A DNA stretch of 49,202 nucleotides from Guillardia theta CCMP2712 (GCF_000315625.1 NW_005434603.1:332235-381436), one strand, 5' to 3'. Positions 11,336 through 36,863 are shown, counted from the stretch's first letter. A program made the numbers and translations. The notes: a model not told the origin generated them from the sequence alone.

Positions 11336-11734
11336 TTAAAGTAATAGAATGCCTCCAGTCGCCGATACGATCTCTGGCTTCACCGGTCTGCTCAGCAGCT
11401 CGATGCAGTGCCTCAAGGCGTTCAGCTGCTTCTCCCTGCAGGGACCTTCGATGTAGTATCCAAGCTCCTGGTTGAGGAGGATCTCGTCGGAGTCCATGCT
11501 CCCCTTCCGGGATCGAGGCGCTTGTGCGTAGCCGAAAAGCTCGGAGCCATCAGTCGAGATGTCATCAGGGAGGGATCCGTCGCTGAGAGTTAGAAGATCG
11601 AAGTCGTTCTGAACTTCGATGTCCATGAAAGAGTCTTGCTTCATGTGAGGCTGATTGTCAAGATCGGTCTGAGACGACGGATCAGGGCAGGTATAAGCAG
11701 CAGGGAGGGCGAGGAGGTTTTCGTGTCCAACCAC
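11336..11734 (-). CDS. Small acidic protein of unknown function, copy 2 of an inverted pair
   Basis: Paralogue of the gene at 10073-10390. The frame allows 132 residues from 11734, but similarity to copy 1 begins near the internal Met at 11644 (MKQDSFMDIEVQND), giving 102 residues; I favour that start. Differences from copy 1 lie in the N-terminal half (for example SDGSLPDDISTDGSELFGYAQAP). From RKGSMDSDE to the end the two proteins are identical. The genes converge, so read-through transcripts would carry 170-nt complementary arms. Confidence 0.68.
   Translation of the reverse strand: MVGHENLLALPAAYTCPDPSSQTDLDNQPHMKQDSFMDIEVQNDFDLLTLSDGSLPDDISTDGSELFGYAQAPRSRKGSMDSDEILLNQELGYYIEGPCREKQLNALRHCIELLSRPVKPEIVSATGGILLL
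11340..11509 (-). repeat. Arm 2 of the 170-nt inverted repeat
   Basis: Reverse complement of 10217-10386 with no mismatch seen by eye. The arms are separated by 953 nt. Confidence 0.85.
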
Positions 11735-12544
11735 TGCTGGAGGACGTAGGATGGGAGGTCGCGTGACGGCAGAGGATTTTCAAGGAGGGCAAGAGGGCAG
11801 CCGGTTCAAGGGGTTCTTCGAGGGCAAGAGATCGCAACCATTGCAGGGATATGAATCTCAACCTCTCGGACCTCTAAGGTCTCGACCCTTCCTCTTTTCA
11901 TTAGTGGCTCAATTAGAGAATTCTCATTCTTGGCCAGCAATCGAAAGTTAACCTCGAACTGAAGACGGGCCAGCCATGCTTAAGAAAAGAGGGGGTGGGG
12001 TTCCAGAATTTGACTGGGCTGACATTTGTATGGGTTATATATCGGAAAAGGAGGGGTAGGGGTACTCACAGGGTGCAGGTACGGGAAGGGGCTGGAAGGT
12101 CCCGACTTAGCAATTTATTTTTACTACACCACTCCTTTCACTTCAGCCTCATGGCCTTTGGTACGTAAGAGTCACGTTCAACTTGTAGACGTTCACTTCC
12201 TTCACCCCCACCCCCTTTAAGTCCCTCGTGTACCCCTGCTCCTCAAAGAAAGCACTTTTAGTTTGACTTTGAGTAAAAGCACTACAGGGTCCCACCGGTC
12301 ATGAAGCACTCATATGGGTGGGTGGCTGTCATGGCCGAGGATGGCATGGAATGCTTTCTAAGATCATAAAAGTATTGTAAAGGAGCCCCCAGCAGGAAAG
12401 CGCACCTCTTGAATCCGGTGAGGAGGTTGAAGGGATGCGAAACCGGCTTCGGTTCTTTACCACACAAGTTGCAGCGAAGCAGAACTCATACCGACCGCCG
12501 GACTGCCCCCCTCCCCTCACAAATTATTTTAACTTAACTTGAGT
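11735..12544. other. Intergenic DNA with a G-rich tract
   Basis: About 11985-12110 contains GGGGGTGGGG, GGAGGGGTAGGGG and similar words, like the long G-rich tract at 38160-40260. Its C-rich complement appears near 12200-12240. No convincing gene. Confidence 0.45.
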
Positions 12545-12790
12545 ACAATGAGCCGGCCCGAGGCTCGGAGCCTGGCCGGGCGGCCCGCTTCAAGGCTTGT
12601 ACCGGGCCGGGCCGTACTGCCGGTACTGTCGGACCACGGTACGGTACGCCGGGTACCCCGCTCCGCACCCCGGTTCACGGTTCCGATCACGGTTTGGCCT
12701 GGAGCCGACTGGCTCTTTTGAGACCGTCCGACTGAATCATTGTGTGAAGTTGGCGAGGCCCGGCGACAGCGGCAAGTTCCAAGTTCACTG
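12545..12790. repeat. GC-rich island c
   Basis: Same vocabulary as island b (CCGGGCCGGGCC, GGTACGGTACG, GTTCCGATCACGG). It decays into ACTTGAA/TTCAAGT and GACTCA words toward 12830, with a local duplication of a 17-mer around ATGGTTGCGATG at about 12853 and 12887. Confidence 0.5.
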
Positions 12791-13095
12791 AGCCTGAGTC
12801 AACTTGAATCAATGACTTCAGCAAGCTTTCAGAAGTGCCGCACGGTGCAGCATCATGGTTGCGATGAACTTAGCCGCATCATCCATGGTTGCGATGCCAA
12901 CTTCGAAATACATTCAAGTGAATGGACGAAACATCTTACGCCGCCATTCAACTCTGGCGGCAATGATTGCCAAGCAAGTTGGATTCTCACGCGGCCCGGC
13001 CAGCCGCGAGACCGGGACCACGAAACATTCCGCCGATCATCAGTTGAGTGAAGGTATCAGTTACGTTTGGGGGACAGCAGTCGGCAGGATTGGGT

Positions 13096-13437
13096 GACGG
13101 AATACAAGTTTGTTAGACTTGTACTAGTCCAAAGTCACGCAGATATCACATCGACCTTAGTTGTAACAAGACAGTTTTTGCTCAAGACCGAGTTTAATGC
13201 ACACAAATCCAGAATTGAGGAGCACATGAGAGATAGACTGTATGCTAGCATGCCAGTGAAACCCAAGCATCCAGACATGAGAGGACTCCTTAGCAAGACG
13301 GCTAGGAAAGGCCCCTCTTCGTCCGGTCCACACGTACTACATGCCGCCTCGCAAAACACGTAAGTCGTCTTGGTTTACAGGAGAGTTTTTGTGATAGTAA
13401 CTCGGCGCTATCTGACTGGCACGGCTGGCATACGTTC
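13096..13437. repeat. Direct repeat copy 1 (about 340 nt)
   Basis: Near-identical to 14350-14683, beginning GACGGAATACAAGTTTG and ending GGCATACGTTC. Copies differ by small indels, for example GCATGCCAGTGAAACC here against GCCTGGCATGTGAAACC, and GTGATAGTAAC against GTTAAC. It contains a short frame with PVKPKHPDMRGLLSKTARKG shared by both copies; it could be an old exon or coincidental. Confidence 0.85.
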
Positions 13438-14349
13438 CATCCTCCCCCCGACTCGAGTTTCTGAAATAGTACGTTACATCGGACGTCAGAAAGTCACACA
13501 AACAAGCTTGAAGAGAATGTCAGCAGAGTTCCAAGTCAAGATACGATGATACAACGTCAAGTTCACAGTCATGCTGAGTGGGCAATAACCATTCAAGGAT
13601 TGTCCATTCTGAAGAAGAATTTCATGCAGGGCTATTAGATGGGCAGTGCAGAGATAAGGGAGATGCCTGGCGAGCTGATGCAATGACGAGAGAAGGAGGA
13701 TAAGATAAGAGAGTCTGAGGAGAGAACTTCGGAGTTCAGATAACAGAGAGAGAGAGAGAGAGAGCGTGCCCGCCGGCATTTGAAGACCAAAAGATAAATT
13801 TTGAACCGTAAAGAACTTGTGACCAGAGATTGCTGCCGCGAGATGGAACATCCGTTTCAAGGCATTCGAAGATTGTTGTGCAGTTGTACCTTGTTCGCCG
13901 ATCCAGAAGTAGCTCCAGTTATGCATGCCACAGCCTAGCTCCATGACATGAAAACTTCCGCCAGATCTCCTGGTAGTTCCATCAAGTTGATCCTACTCAA
14001 AGATCAAGAAAAATAAGAATCGAATCAGCTTCAAGTGCGTTTCCACACGGTTAAGCAGATATTCGACCAACCAATCTGGCTGGGAAAGGCTTGTTTTTCC
14101 TATTCGAAGATCAATCAAACAAATTGAGGCTGAGATAGGCCTAAACAACTTGAAGGCTTGCGGCTAGAAAGAGAGCCTGATTGAAGAGAGGAGTCATCCG
14201 AATGTGTACAGCTTGATAGAATTTGCATGAATTTTCAACAGCCTGAACGGGAAAACAATACCAAGAAAGAAAAAACTCCAGTAAACAATTCAACTAACCA
14301 AATATAAGATCAACTTACATGATTGAGCATGTAATCGAGGCTCATAACC
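13438..14349. other. Segment enclosed by the direct repeats
   Basis: About 910 bp with an AG dinucleotide run (13748-13764). A minus-strand frame (13486-13944) begins MELGCGMHNWSYFWIGEQ and may be a gene fragment, but I cannot assign it. No primer-binding site or polymerase domain seen. Confidence 0.4.
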
Positions 14350-14683
14350 GACGGAATACAAGTTTGTTAGACTTGTACTAGTCCAAAGTCACGCAGATAT
14401 CACATCGACCTTAGTTGTAACAAGACAGTTTTTGCTCAAGACCGAGTTTAATGCACACAAATCCAGAATTGAGGAGCACATGAGAGATAGACTGTATGCT
14501 AGCCTGGCATGTGAAACCCAAGCATCCAGACATGAGAGGACTCCTTAGCAAGACGGCTAGGAAAGGCCCCTCTTCGTCCACACGTCACTACATGCCGCCT
14601 CGCAAAACACGTAAGTCGTCTTGGTTTACAGGAGAGTTTTTGTTAACTCGGCGCTATCTGACTGGCACGGCTGGCATACGTTC
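14350..14683. repeat. Direct repeat copy 2 (334 nt)
   Basis: Second copy of 13096-13437 in the same orientation. It runs directly into GC-rich island d at TTCGGAACTCGGAAGTTCC. Confidence 0.85.
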
Positions 14684-14689
14684 GGAACT

Positions 14690-14960
14690 CGGAAGTTCCA
14701 TCATTGGGTTCAAGTTGGGCCCACTGGTGGTTCCGAGGCGGCTCGCTGTCTTTTCTCTTCTCGCCGTTTGGCCTGTGCGACAGTGTGGCAGGGTCACTGA
14801 GTCAAGCCTCCTCGTCTCTCCTCGGATTCAGTGTCCTCGTACTGATTCAAGTTTTAACCGTTAACTTTGAGTAAACTTGAACTGAGTCAATGATTCAACC
14901 GGTCCGATCACAGCGGCGCCGGGGCCCGGCCGCCCGGCCCGGGGCTGCCAGTTAAAAGGC
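14690..14960. repeat. GC-rich island d
   Basis: Words such as CGGAACTCGGAAGTTCC, ACTTGAACTGAGTCAATGATTCAA and GCCGGGGCCCGGCCGCCCGG. An AT-rich stretch (14960-15180), with a doubled CGCCTCCAAAA word, separates it from the PTEN-like gene. Confidence 0.45.
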
Positions 14961-15380
14961 AACACTGTAAATTTTCCTGTATATTTGAAATTGTACAGAA
15001 GATATTTGAAATATTATCCATGTGAAGTCGCTTCAGCATATCTTGACACTTTGTTAAAAAACAATATATGTTATGTTTGTACTGAAATGTGGGAAATAAA
15101 TTCATTTTAAGTTTTACTGGTACCAAAACGCCTCCAAAACGCCTCCAAAACGTTTTAAATATATATATTTGCCGCTGGTCAACCCGACATGGCTTTTCCA
15201 TAGCCAGCGCCAATCAGCTCATGCCCGCGCCGTCACATCATCCTTCCCCGCCCTGATCCCCCTCGTTTCATCTCTGCCCATCGTCCTCCTCCTCTCCTCC
15301 TGCACTTGGCATCAGTGACACGAGCAAGAGGGAAAACTCGCTGCGACAGTAGTCAGATCTTGAACCTCGGAGTTGGCGGG

Positions 15381-18300
15381 ATGTGTACTTCGTCGGAAGA
15401 GGCGAGCAGGACAAGTAGAAGGCAGCTCGACATGCCGCCGAGCTTGACTGAGAGCTCAGCTAGTGTGAGCGAAGGAGCGCAAACAACGACCAGGAGACTA
15501 CTAGATACGCCGCCAGCCCTGGGCGACATGGCAGGAGAGCCCAAGGTTAACCGGTCGACGACCTTTCCTATGATGCTCCCAAGAAGAAACGGAGCCCTCG
15601 ACGACATCGACTTCGTTCCTTGCGCTCAGCGGGACAGTGCAAACTCAGGTTCAACCTCCGTGATGCAGTGGGGCGTTTATTTCTTGCTGTAACTCGAGTC
15701 ATACTGCAGATTCGATGGGCTCGATGGAAAGCGCGGACAGCGATGTTGGGTACAACCCATGCGAATTCGTCTACATGAGCGGGATGCTGAAGAAACAGAA
15801 CCCCAACGGGATCCTGGGGACTGCCAAGGTCTTGCTCCCCGCCTTCTGTTCTGGTATCTGAACTCCCTTTCAGTTGTGGAAAAGTCGATTCTTTGAAATG
15901 GAGGACTCTTGCCTGCGATATTACATCGACGGGTCGAAAAATCAGATGCAGGGAGAGATCTTCTTCAGCAACGTGAAGTCGGTCAGTCTGAACGCAGCCA
16001 AAGGACGCCCAGGGCAGTTCGAGATCGCCACCAACGTGTTCATGAACGACGGGAAGCCAAGGATCTACGTGCTCGACGCCGGGGACGAGTCGACCGCGAA
16101 TGACTGGGTTGTCGCGATTCAGAGAAATGTGATGATGTTCAAGCAGATGATCGGGATCTTCGATCGTGAGGAGTCCAGGAGGAGCGAGGGCGGGCTGGAG
16201 GGCGATGATGGGGATGCTGACTCGACGAGGAAATCGCAAGGGGGGCGGATGCGGAGAATGAAATCTCTGACGGACCCCACGAACCTGGTAAAGCGAGTGG
16301 TGTCGGGGAACAAGAAGAGGTACATCCAGGTCAGTTGCCTTCCTCATCTTCTGTTGTCCTCTCGTCTCCTCCTCCTCTCCCTTCTCTTCCCCTCCTCTCC
16401 TCTCCTCTGTTCATCTCTGTTCTCAACTTAGTCTGCTGCTGTTTGCCCCATGATTGAGCCTTGCGTCAGGATGGTTTTGATCTGGACCTTTCATACGTTA
16501 CCACCAGTATCATCGCCATGGGCTATCCTTCGGAGGGGATGGAAGGAGTCTATCGCAACCCGTTCTCTGAGGTCTACAGGTTCTTCGAGACCTATCACCC
16601 GGACATGTACAAGGTGGGCCTTGCTCAACGTGATCAAACAAACGAACACATTGATTGACTCCGATAAAATGAGTTACTGACAGACAGTCTGACTGACTGA
16701 CTGACTGACTGACTGACTGACTGACTGACTGACTGACTGACTGACTGACTAACTGACTGACTGACTGACTGACTGACTGACTGACGTCAACCATACCAAC
16801 ACTTCATTCACACCATCCTTATACCATCTCTCATCCTGATCCTGACGATTCCTTCCCCTCCTGACCTCCTGCTGCAGATCTACAACCTCTGCTCGGAGAG
16901 GAGCTATGCTCCCGCGAAGTTTCACAACCGGGTGGAATGCTATCCGTTCGACGACCACAACGCTCCTCCTTTCGAGCTCATGCGGATCATGTGCTGCAAC
17001 GCCAGCGACTGGGTGGAGGCGCATCCCAAGCACGTGGTAGCCATCCACTGCAAGGCGGGGAAGGGGAGGACGGGCTGCATGGTATGCTCGCTCCTCCTCC
17101 ACCTCGGCATTTGCAACACAGCAGAGGAGGCGCTGTCCTTCTATGCAGCTCAGCGGACGCTGGACGGGAAGGGAGTGACTATCAGAAGTCAGATCCGTTA
17201 CGTCCACTACTTCTCCCAGAACCTCAACAAGACCCGCAGGCTGGCCGCGTACGTGCTGCAGCGAATCGTTGTGGTGTCTCCTCCCTACGCGGCGACCACG
17301 GTGACTGTGGAGGTTGAGAACAGCCCCCTGAAGAAGACCTTCACTTGCAGCGTCGACCCGATGCGCTCGCACGTGACGCTCGAGACGAACGACCTGGCGG
17401 TGGCGGGGGATGTGAAGTTCACGATCTCGTACAGGAAGCAGACGACGTTTGGAGAGAGCGAGGAGAAGCTATGCTACTTCTCTATCCATACCTCCTTCGA
17501 GTCTTGCTTCGTGTGCCTGCTCAAGAACGACCTCGATGGCGCCATCACCCGGGACAAGAAGCACGAGAAGGTCGCTTCCAACTTCACAGTCCAGCTGTTC
17601 TTCAGCAACGTGACCAAGTTCCCCGAGCACCTCAAGAAGGTACACCATCCTCTCTCCGGCATCCTCCCTCCCGAAGGAGAGGACGGAGGACTTCAAGCCG
17701 TGGTCGAGAGCACCTGCGATGGTCTCAAGATGCGAGGTGAGCTCTCAGCTGGACTCTCACGGTCTCATCCTCTGCAGGCGATCACATTGCAGGGCTGCTC
17801 AAGGCCTCGCTGCAGCTCAAGCAGGACAGCGTGAGGCACCTGCAGATGCTGAACTACCACGAGGAGGAGGAGGAGGAGGAGGAGGAGAATTCGAGCAAGT
17901 TCAGTGCTGAGCCAGCTATCTGCGAGGCTGTCATCCTCTTCGACTACGAGCCTGAGGTCGCACGCCCTCCTCCCTCTGCTCTCGCTCCCTCTTCTCTCCT
18001 CCTCCTCGCCCCTCATGTGCTTTGCAGGAACGTGAAGAGCCAGTTGATCAAAGTCTGTGCAAGTCATCCTTGTGTGTTCAATGCAACGACATTGTTGAGG
18101 TTTGCCGCATCCTGCTCCTCTGCTCTCCCTCTCTCCTCGTCCTTCCGAATCGTCCCCATCCCCCCCGGGCTGCATTCCTGCAATCACATTCTCCTATCCT
18201 CCTCTACGCTCACATCTCTCTCCTCTCCTTCAGATCCTCGTCAAGGATCGCGGGTGGTGGCTGGGCAGGAAGAAAGTAAGTTTTGCGTGCCGATTGACAC

Positions 18301-18394
18301 TCTGCTCCTCTGCTCTTCCATGACTCTCCGACAGGGCAAGATTGGCTGGCTCCCCCAGCGCTTCTGCGCGGAGATTGTCGACACAGCAAACTAG
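15381..18394 (+). CDS. PTEN-like phosphoinositide phosphatase with PH and SH3 domains
   Basis: Nine exons close to 732 residues: 15381-15648, 15710-15828, 15874-16329, 16470-16613, 16878-17736, 17778-17956, 18028-18099, 18234-18275, 18335-18394. Domains in order: a Ser/Thr-rich N-terminus with two copies of RR(Q/L)LD(M/T)PP(S/A)L; a PH domain (about 107-218, MSGMLKKQ, LWKSRFFEME, NDWVVAIQ); the PTEN N-terminal motif DGFDLDLSYVTTSIIAMGYP; the active-site loop HCKAGKGRTG (about 386-395), exactly the PTEN form, with Cys, both Lys and Arg present; a C2-like region (about 455-590); an acidic Glu run; and an SH3 domain (about 665-728, VILFDYEPE, NDIVEILVKDRGWWLGRK, GKIGWLPQRF). The expected reaction is 3-dephosphorylation of phosphatidylinositol 3,4,5-trisphosphate at membranes. 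The Met at 15381 is the first ATG in the open frame; an upstream exon is possible. The junction near 17639 is the least certain. Confidence 0.85.
16684..16785 (+). repeat. Intronic GACT tetranucleotide array
   Basis: (GACT)n with one AACT variant, inside the 264-nt intron (16614-16877) that separates MYK from IYNLCSERSYAP in the phosphatase domain. Confidence 0.9.
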
Positions 18395-18552
18395 AAGACT
18401 TTGTTAACAGCTGCAAGTTTTTCCGTATCGTCATCATTCCTTTAGATGTTGGCTTGTTCATAATGACGACGACGACGACGACGACGACGATCATGATGAT
18501 GACGGTGCAGCCTCGGTTTGCACTGACGCGCATGCGCAATCATAGCGAGCAG

Positions 18553-19361
18553 CTAGAGAGCTTGTTGTTGCTCGAGCTTGCTGTAAACGCAAAGAGCGAC
18601 TCCAAGGACAACCACGAGGGCCCCGACTAGAGTGATCGCGTTCGCCTGTAGCGATCAAGACTTATAAATATGAATAACAGCTCCTCGCACTTGCAATCGC
18701 GTATTACACACCTTCTCCTCCCCCAGCAACACTCCCGTCAGCTGCAGCACGCTTGCTTCAGACCTCCTCCTCCCCCGCCGCTGCTCGCACTTACCCATGT
18801 CCACATGAAGGTCAGGCTGTTGGCTATCGGAACCGCCATGGAAACATCTGCCATGCTCGCGTCAGTGGCAGACCAGGAGGCAGCGCTGGCACCTGCGGAC
18901 CCCAACGTCAGGTAGTAGAGGAGGGACCCGCACTGGTTGAGCAGGAAGGGGATCAGCCATGCCGGACGCGTGATGAGGAAGATGAGCTCCTGCGAGAAGG
19001 TGATGGTGAGCAGAGAGGGGAGGAGGAGGGAGGGAGGGAGCCAGGGCAGGATGGAGAGAGAGAAAGAGAAGGGAGAAGGGAGAAGGGAGAAGGGAAGGGA
19101 GAGCGAGGGGAGAGAGGAGCAGGGGGGGAGGGAAGCAGGAGGGGAGCTGAATGGGGGAGGGGAGGGAGAGAGAAGTAATACGTTCAGCGACTGTCGCCAT
19201 GCTGTCTTATGCTTCGGGATGTCTTGGATGCCTTGGCTGCCTCTCTTGAGCAGGGGATTCGTGCAGCCCCAGACGGCTCCGACCTTGTCATGGTGTCATG
19301 CGGAACAAGGAGAATGAAGACTCACAAGTATAAAGGACAGCGCTTGTTGAACAGTGAGCAT
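18553..19361 (-). CDS. TMEM234-like multi-pass membrane protein
   Basis: Six exons close to 136 residues: 19361-19326, 19283-19182, 18989-18893, 18847-18795, 18741-18712, 18645-18553. The protein starts MLTVQQALSFILVGAVWGC and has the family signatures WGCTNPLLKRGS, FLLNQCGSLLYYLTLGSADV, MAVPIANSLTF, LTGVLLGEE, and a last membrane helix ITLVGALVVVLGVALCVYS. This matches the TMEM234 family (small EamA/DMT-like membrane proteins of unknown transport role) in length and motif order. The 45-nt piece 18848-18892 is a multiple of three and lacks stops, but removing it restores the conserved GSADVSMAVP, so I call it an intron. The 192-nt intron (18990-19181) is purine-rich. It converges on the PTEN-like gene with 158 bp between stops. 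Confidence 0.85.
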
Positions 19362-19855
19362 CGACGCCAACGACAAGAGCCTCTCTGTTTACCTCTCCTC
19401 TCCTCTCCTTCCTCTCCTCTCCTCTCCTCTCCTCTCCTCTCCTCTCCTCTCCTCTCCTCTCCTCTCCTCTCCTCTCCTCCCCCCCCTTCACAACTCCCGT
19501 CTTTTCCGTCCCTGCCTCAGTAGTTATTAAAAGGGGCGGAAGCAGATCCTAGTTCCGCCCCCTCCTCCCACGTTTCTGTATCCCTGAAACAGGCAGGAAA
19601 CAGGGCTTCCTCCTCCGATCTCCTCTCCTCTCCTCTCCTCTCCTCTCCTCTCCTCTCCTCTCCTCTCCTCTCCTCTCCTCTCTGCTCTCTACTTCCCTCT
19701 CCCCTCTACTTCACCATACCCAGCATGGCTGACGGGCCTGGAAGTTTACTGTACAGGAGTAGCATCTACATATCTACAAGCAGGAGGAGTGGAAGCGAGA
19801 GATGAAGCAAGCCTGCACCTCCGCCTTGCCCGCGTGCCTGCATGCTCGTCAGTCC
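19362..19855. repeat. Intergenic CTCCT pentanucleotide arrays
   Basis: Two (CTCCT)n arrays, about 19393-19480 and 19617-19682, separated by ordinary sequence that has a small inverted word (GGGGCGGAAGC / TTCCGCCCC, about 19532-19561). This is the promoter side of the TMEM234-like gene and the 3' side of the FN3 gene. No gene seen. Confidence 0.6.
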
Positions 19856-35122
<15,267 letters not shown>

Positions 35123-35152
35123 CATATTCTCCCCTCTATCCCACGCACCCAC

Positions 35153-35574
35153 GCACCCACCCCTCGCTCCTCTCAGTCATGTCCCACCCACCTCCTACCC
35201 GGAGGCTACATGAATTGGATCACCCGGTGACGGTAGTACCCCCTGAGGGCCTCTCAGTCCGAGTGACCGACTGGCTGCTATTGTAGCAACCGGATCTTCA
35301 TAGTGAGGACAGAGAAACTCGATCACACCACACGGCCTCTGCTAGTGGCCATGCAGCCTGAAGGCTGCACTACCCTACCCTCGGTATCATACTAGGAATA
35401 GAAGGCGAAAGGACTACCCACCGGTACTATGCAAACACTGATATCCACCCCCACCCCCTCTTGCAAGACTTTGACAAGCCCGTCAGTTGAATGAGCCGAG
35501 CACCCAGAAATACTGAGGCGGGCTTGAGTATACAGCCGCATCATGCAGAGAGCACAACACCGTCATGGCGCAAG
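35153..35574. other. Divergent intergenic region between the FN3 and DENR-like genes
   Basis: About 450 bp between two divergently transcribed signal-peptide genes, so it is likely to hold both promoters. It contains ACCCACCC-rich words (35140-35200, 35440-35462). No TATA box recognised. Confidence 0.5.
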
Positions 35575-36564
35575 ATGAGGGGAGGAGAGAAGGCGCCGAA
35601 GAGTATGAAAGACAAGACAGCAACAGCCGTGTCTTCTTTCTTGCTCATGTCGACGTTGATACTTGCTTGCTGTTCCCTTGACTTGGTTCTCGGGTGCGAT
35701 CCCCTGGATGGAAGTCCCGGGAAAAGCAACTCTTGGTCCGTCCCGTCGCTCCTGCATCTTCGAGGAGGAGGACCTGATTCCTCACCAAGGATCTCGTTGG
35801 TATGCAGTGCTCTACCTCTGAATGTCCTCGGAGTGCTGCTGACTTGAGCGTCCATGCAAGATCGACGTGACATACTGCACGGGGTGCGGGTTACCTGGTG
35901 AGTATTGCCGGTTGGTCAAGTGCAAGGAGGCGAATGCGCAAACTCTGCCCACGAGCAGGTTCAGTTGATCTCCTTTGATGACTCTGCTGGTTGTTGATGT
36001 TCGCATGCCCAGCAAAGAGGAGGCCAACAGTTCAGAGAGGAACCCATCAACCGTCGCTCAAGGTGCTGTAACTGCTGCTCGAAACTTTCCACCTCCTAAT
36101 GAATCATGGCAGCGAAACCTCCCACCGACCGAGATCCAACTCAAAAAGCTGCTCCTTTGGTCAAGATTAAAGTCTCAAACAGACGGAAAAACAAGTTTGT
36201 AACACTGGTGAGCGGCCTGGAGGGGGCACTGCCTACAGCAACTACCCTTAAGGTGGAGAGTTGGTTGTCCTTGTTACAAACTCATGCTTCATCTGAAGGA
36301 TGTCTGCAAAACAATATCCAACAAATTTGCGGTCGGAGCATCAGTCGTGAAATCAGAAGATGGTAAGCTAGACTCTGAAGTTTTCAACTTGACCCTGACT
36401 CAGGAAAATCCGATGTAATTAGCGTTCAAGGTGATGTTTCTGATAAGGTATTATGCTTTTTCAATCGCACATTTGCATTACGTGACCCCCTGCTCCTTTA
36501 GCTGAGAGAACTGATCTCAAGCAAATTCAAAATATCCCTGGAACAAATCAGACTTATCGAGTGA
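35575..36564 (+). CDS. DENR-like translation reinitiation factor with N-terminal signal peptide
   Basis: Seven exons close to 227 residues: 35575-35799, 35861-35958, 36013-36062, 36113-36252, 36299-36362, 36404-36447, 36502-36564. The cysteine motif YCTGCGLPGEYC (residues 80-91) and the SUI1-type domain (LVKIKVSNRRKNKFVTLVSG, KDVCKTISNKFAVGASVV, DVISVQGDVSDKLRELI) match DENR/density-regulated protein, which with MCT-1 recycles 40S subunits and supports reinitiation. Unlike ordinary DENR, the first exon encodes KTATAVSSFLLMSTLILACC, a textbook signal-peptide core, followed by a short Ser/Pro-rich stretch with HLRGGG and then the DENR body. The 61-nt intron joining the two (35800-35860) keeps the frame. 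In a cryptophyte, a signal peptide on an 80S factor suggests the periplastid compartment. The starts at 35575 and 35605 are equally workable; 35491 is also in frame. Confidence 0.8.
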
Positions 36565-36863
36565 AGGAATTTTCTCGTCGACTGAGCACTGTTGATGCCA
36601 AGACGAAAGCAGGTCTACAGTAGGCATGATGATGTTGGCAAGTTGTTACAACGCCCAAACAATCATGCACGAGTAACATTTAGCTCAAATTTGTTCTTGA
36701 ATAATCTTACTTTCAAAAGAATAGAAAAGCTAGCTTACATTCAGAACGATTTGATTGGACCCGGAACCGCAAGGGCATCTTGAATGTTAGTAGAGGGAAG
36801 AGAAACTAAGATTTCATGAGAGGTGGAAGAATTCGATGATGCGATGATGAAAGCATTCTAGCC

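Noticed and set aside
13486..13944. Methyltransferase fragment (MELGCGM on the minus strand)
   Set aside because: Only a motif-I-like ELGCG is present; the following residues do not continue as a methyltransferase and no neighbouring exons were found.
16749..17372. Long minus-strand frame opposite the PTEN-like exon
   Set aside because: Antisense shadow of a strongly supported coding exon.
17639..17675. A 37-nt GT..AG intron after FPEHLKK in the PTEN-like gene
   Set aside because: Removing it puts the next exon out of frame with DHIAGLLKASLQLKQ; leaving it in keeps one frame to the SH3 exons.
18553..18645. C-terminal membrane helix of the giant FN3 protein, ending SKLEQQQAL
   Set aside because: Joining with 18712-19361 gives WGCTNPLLKRGS and LNQCGSLLYYLTLGSA, so the helix belongs to a separate TMEM234-like gene.
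35541..35873. Minus-strand frame beginning MSRRSCMDAQ
   Set aside because: It overlaps the DENR-like first exon, which has signal-peptide character and a splice junction in phase with the conserved domain.
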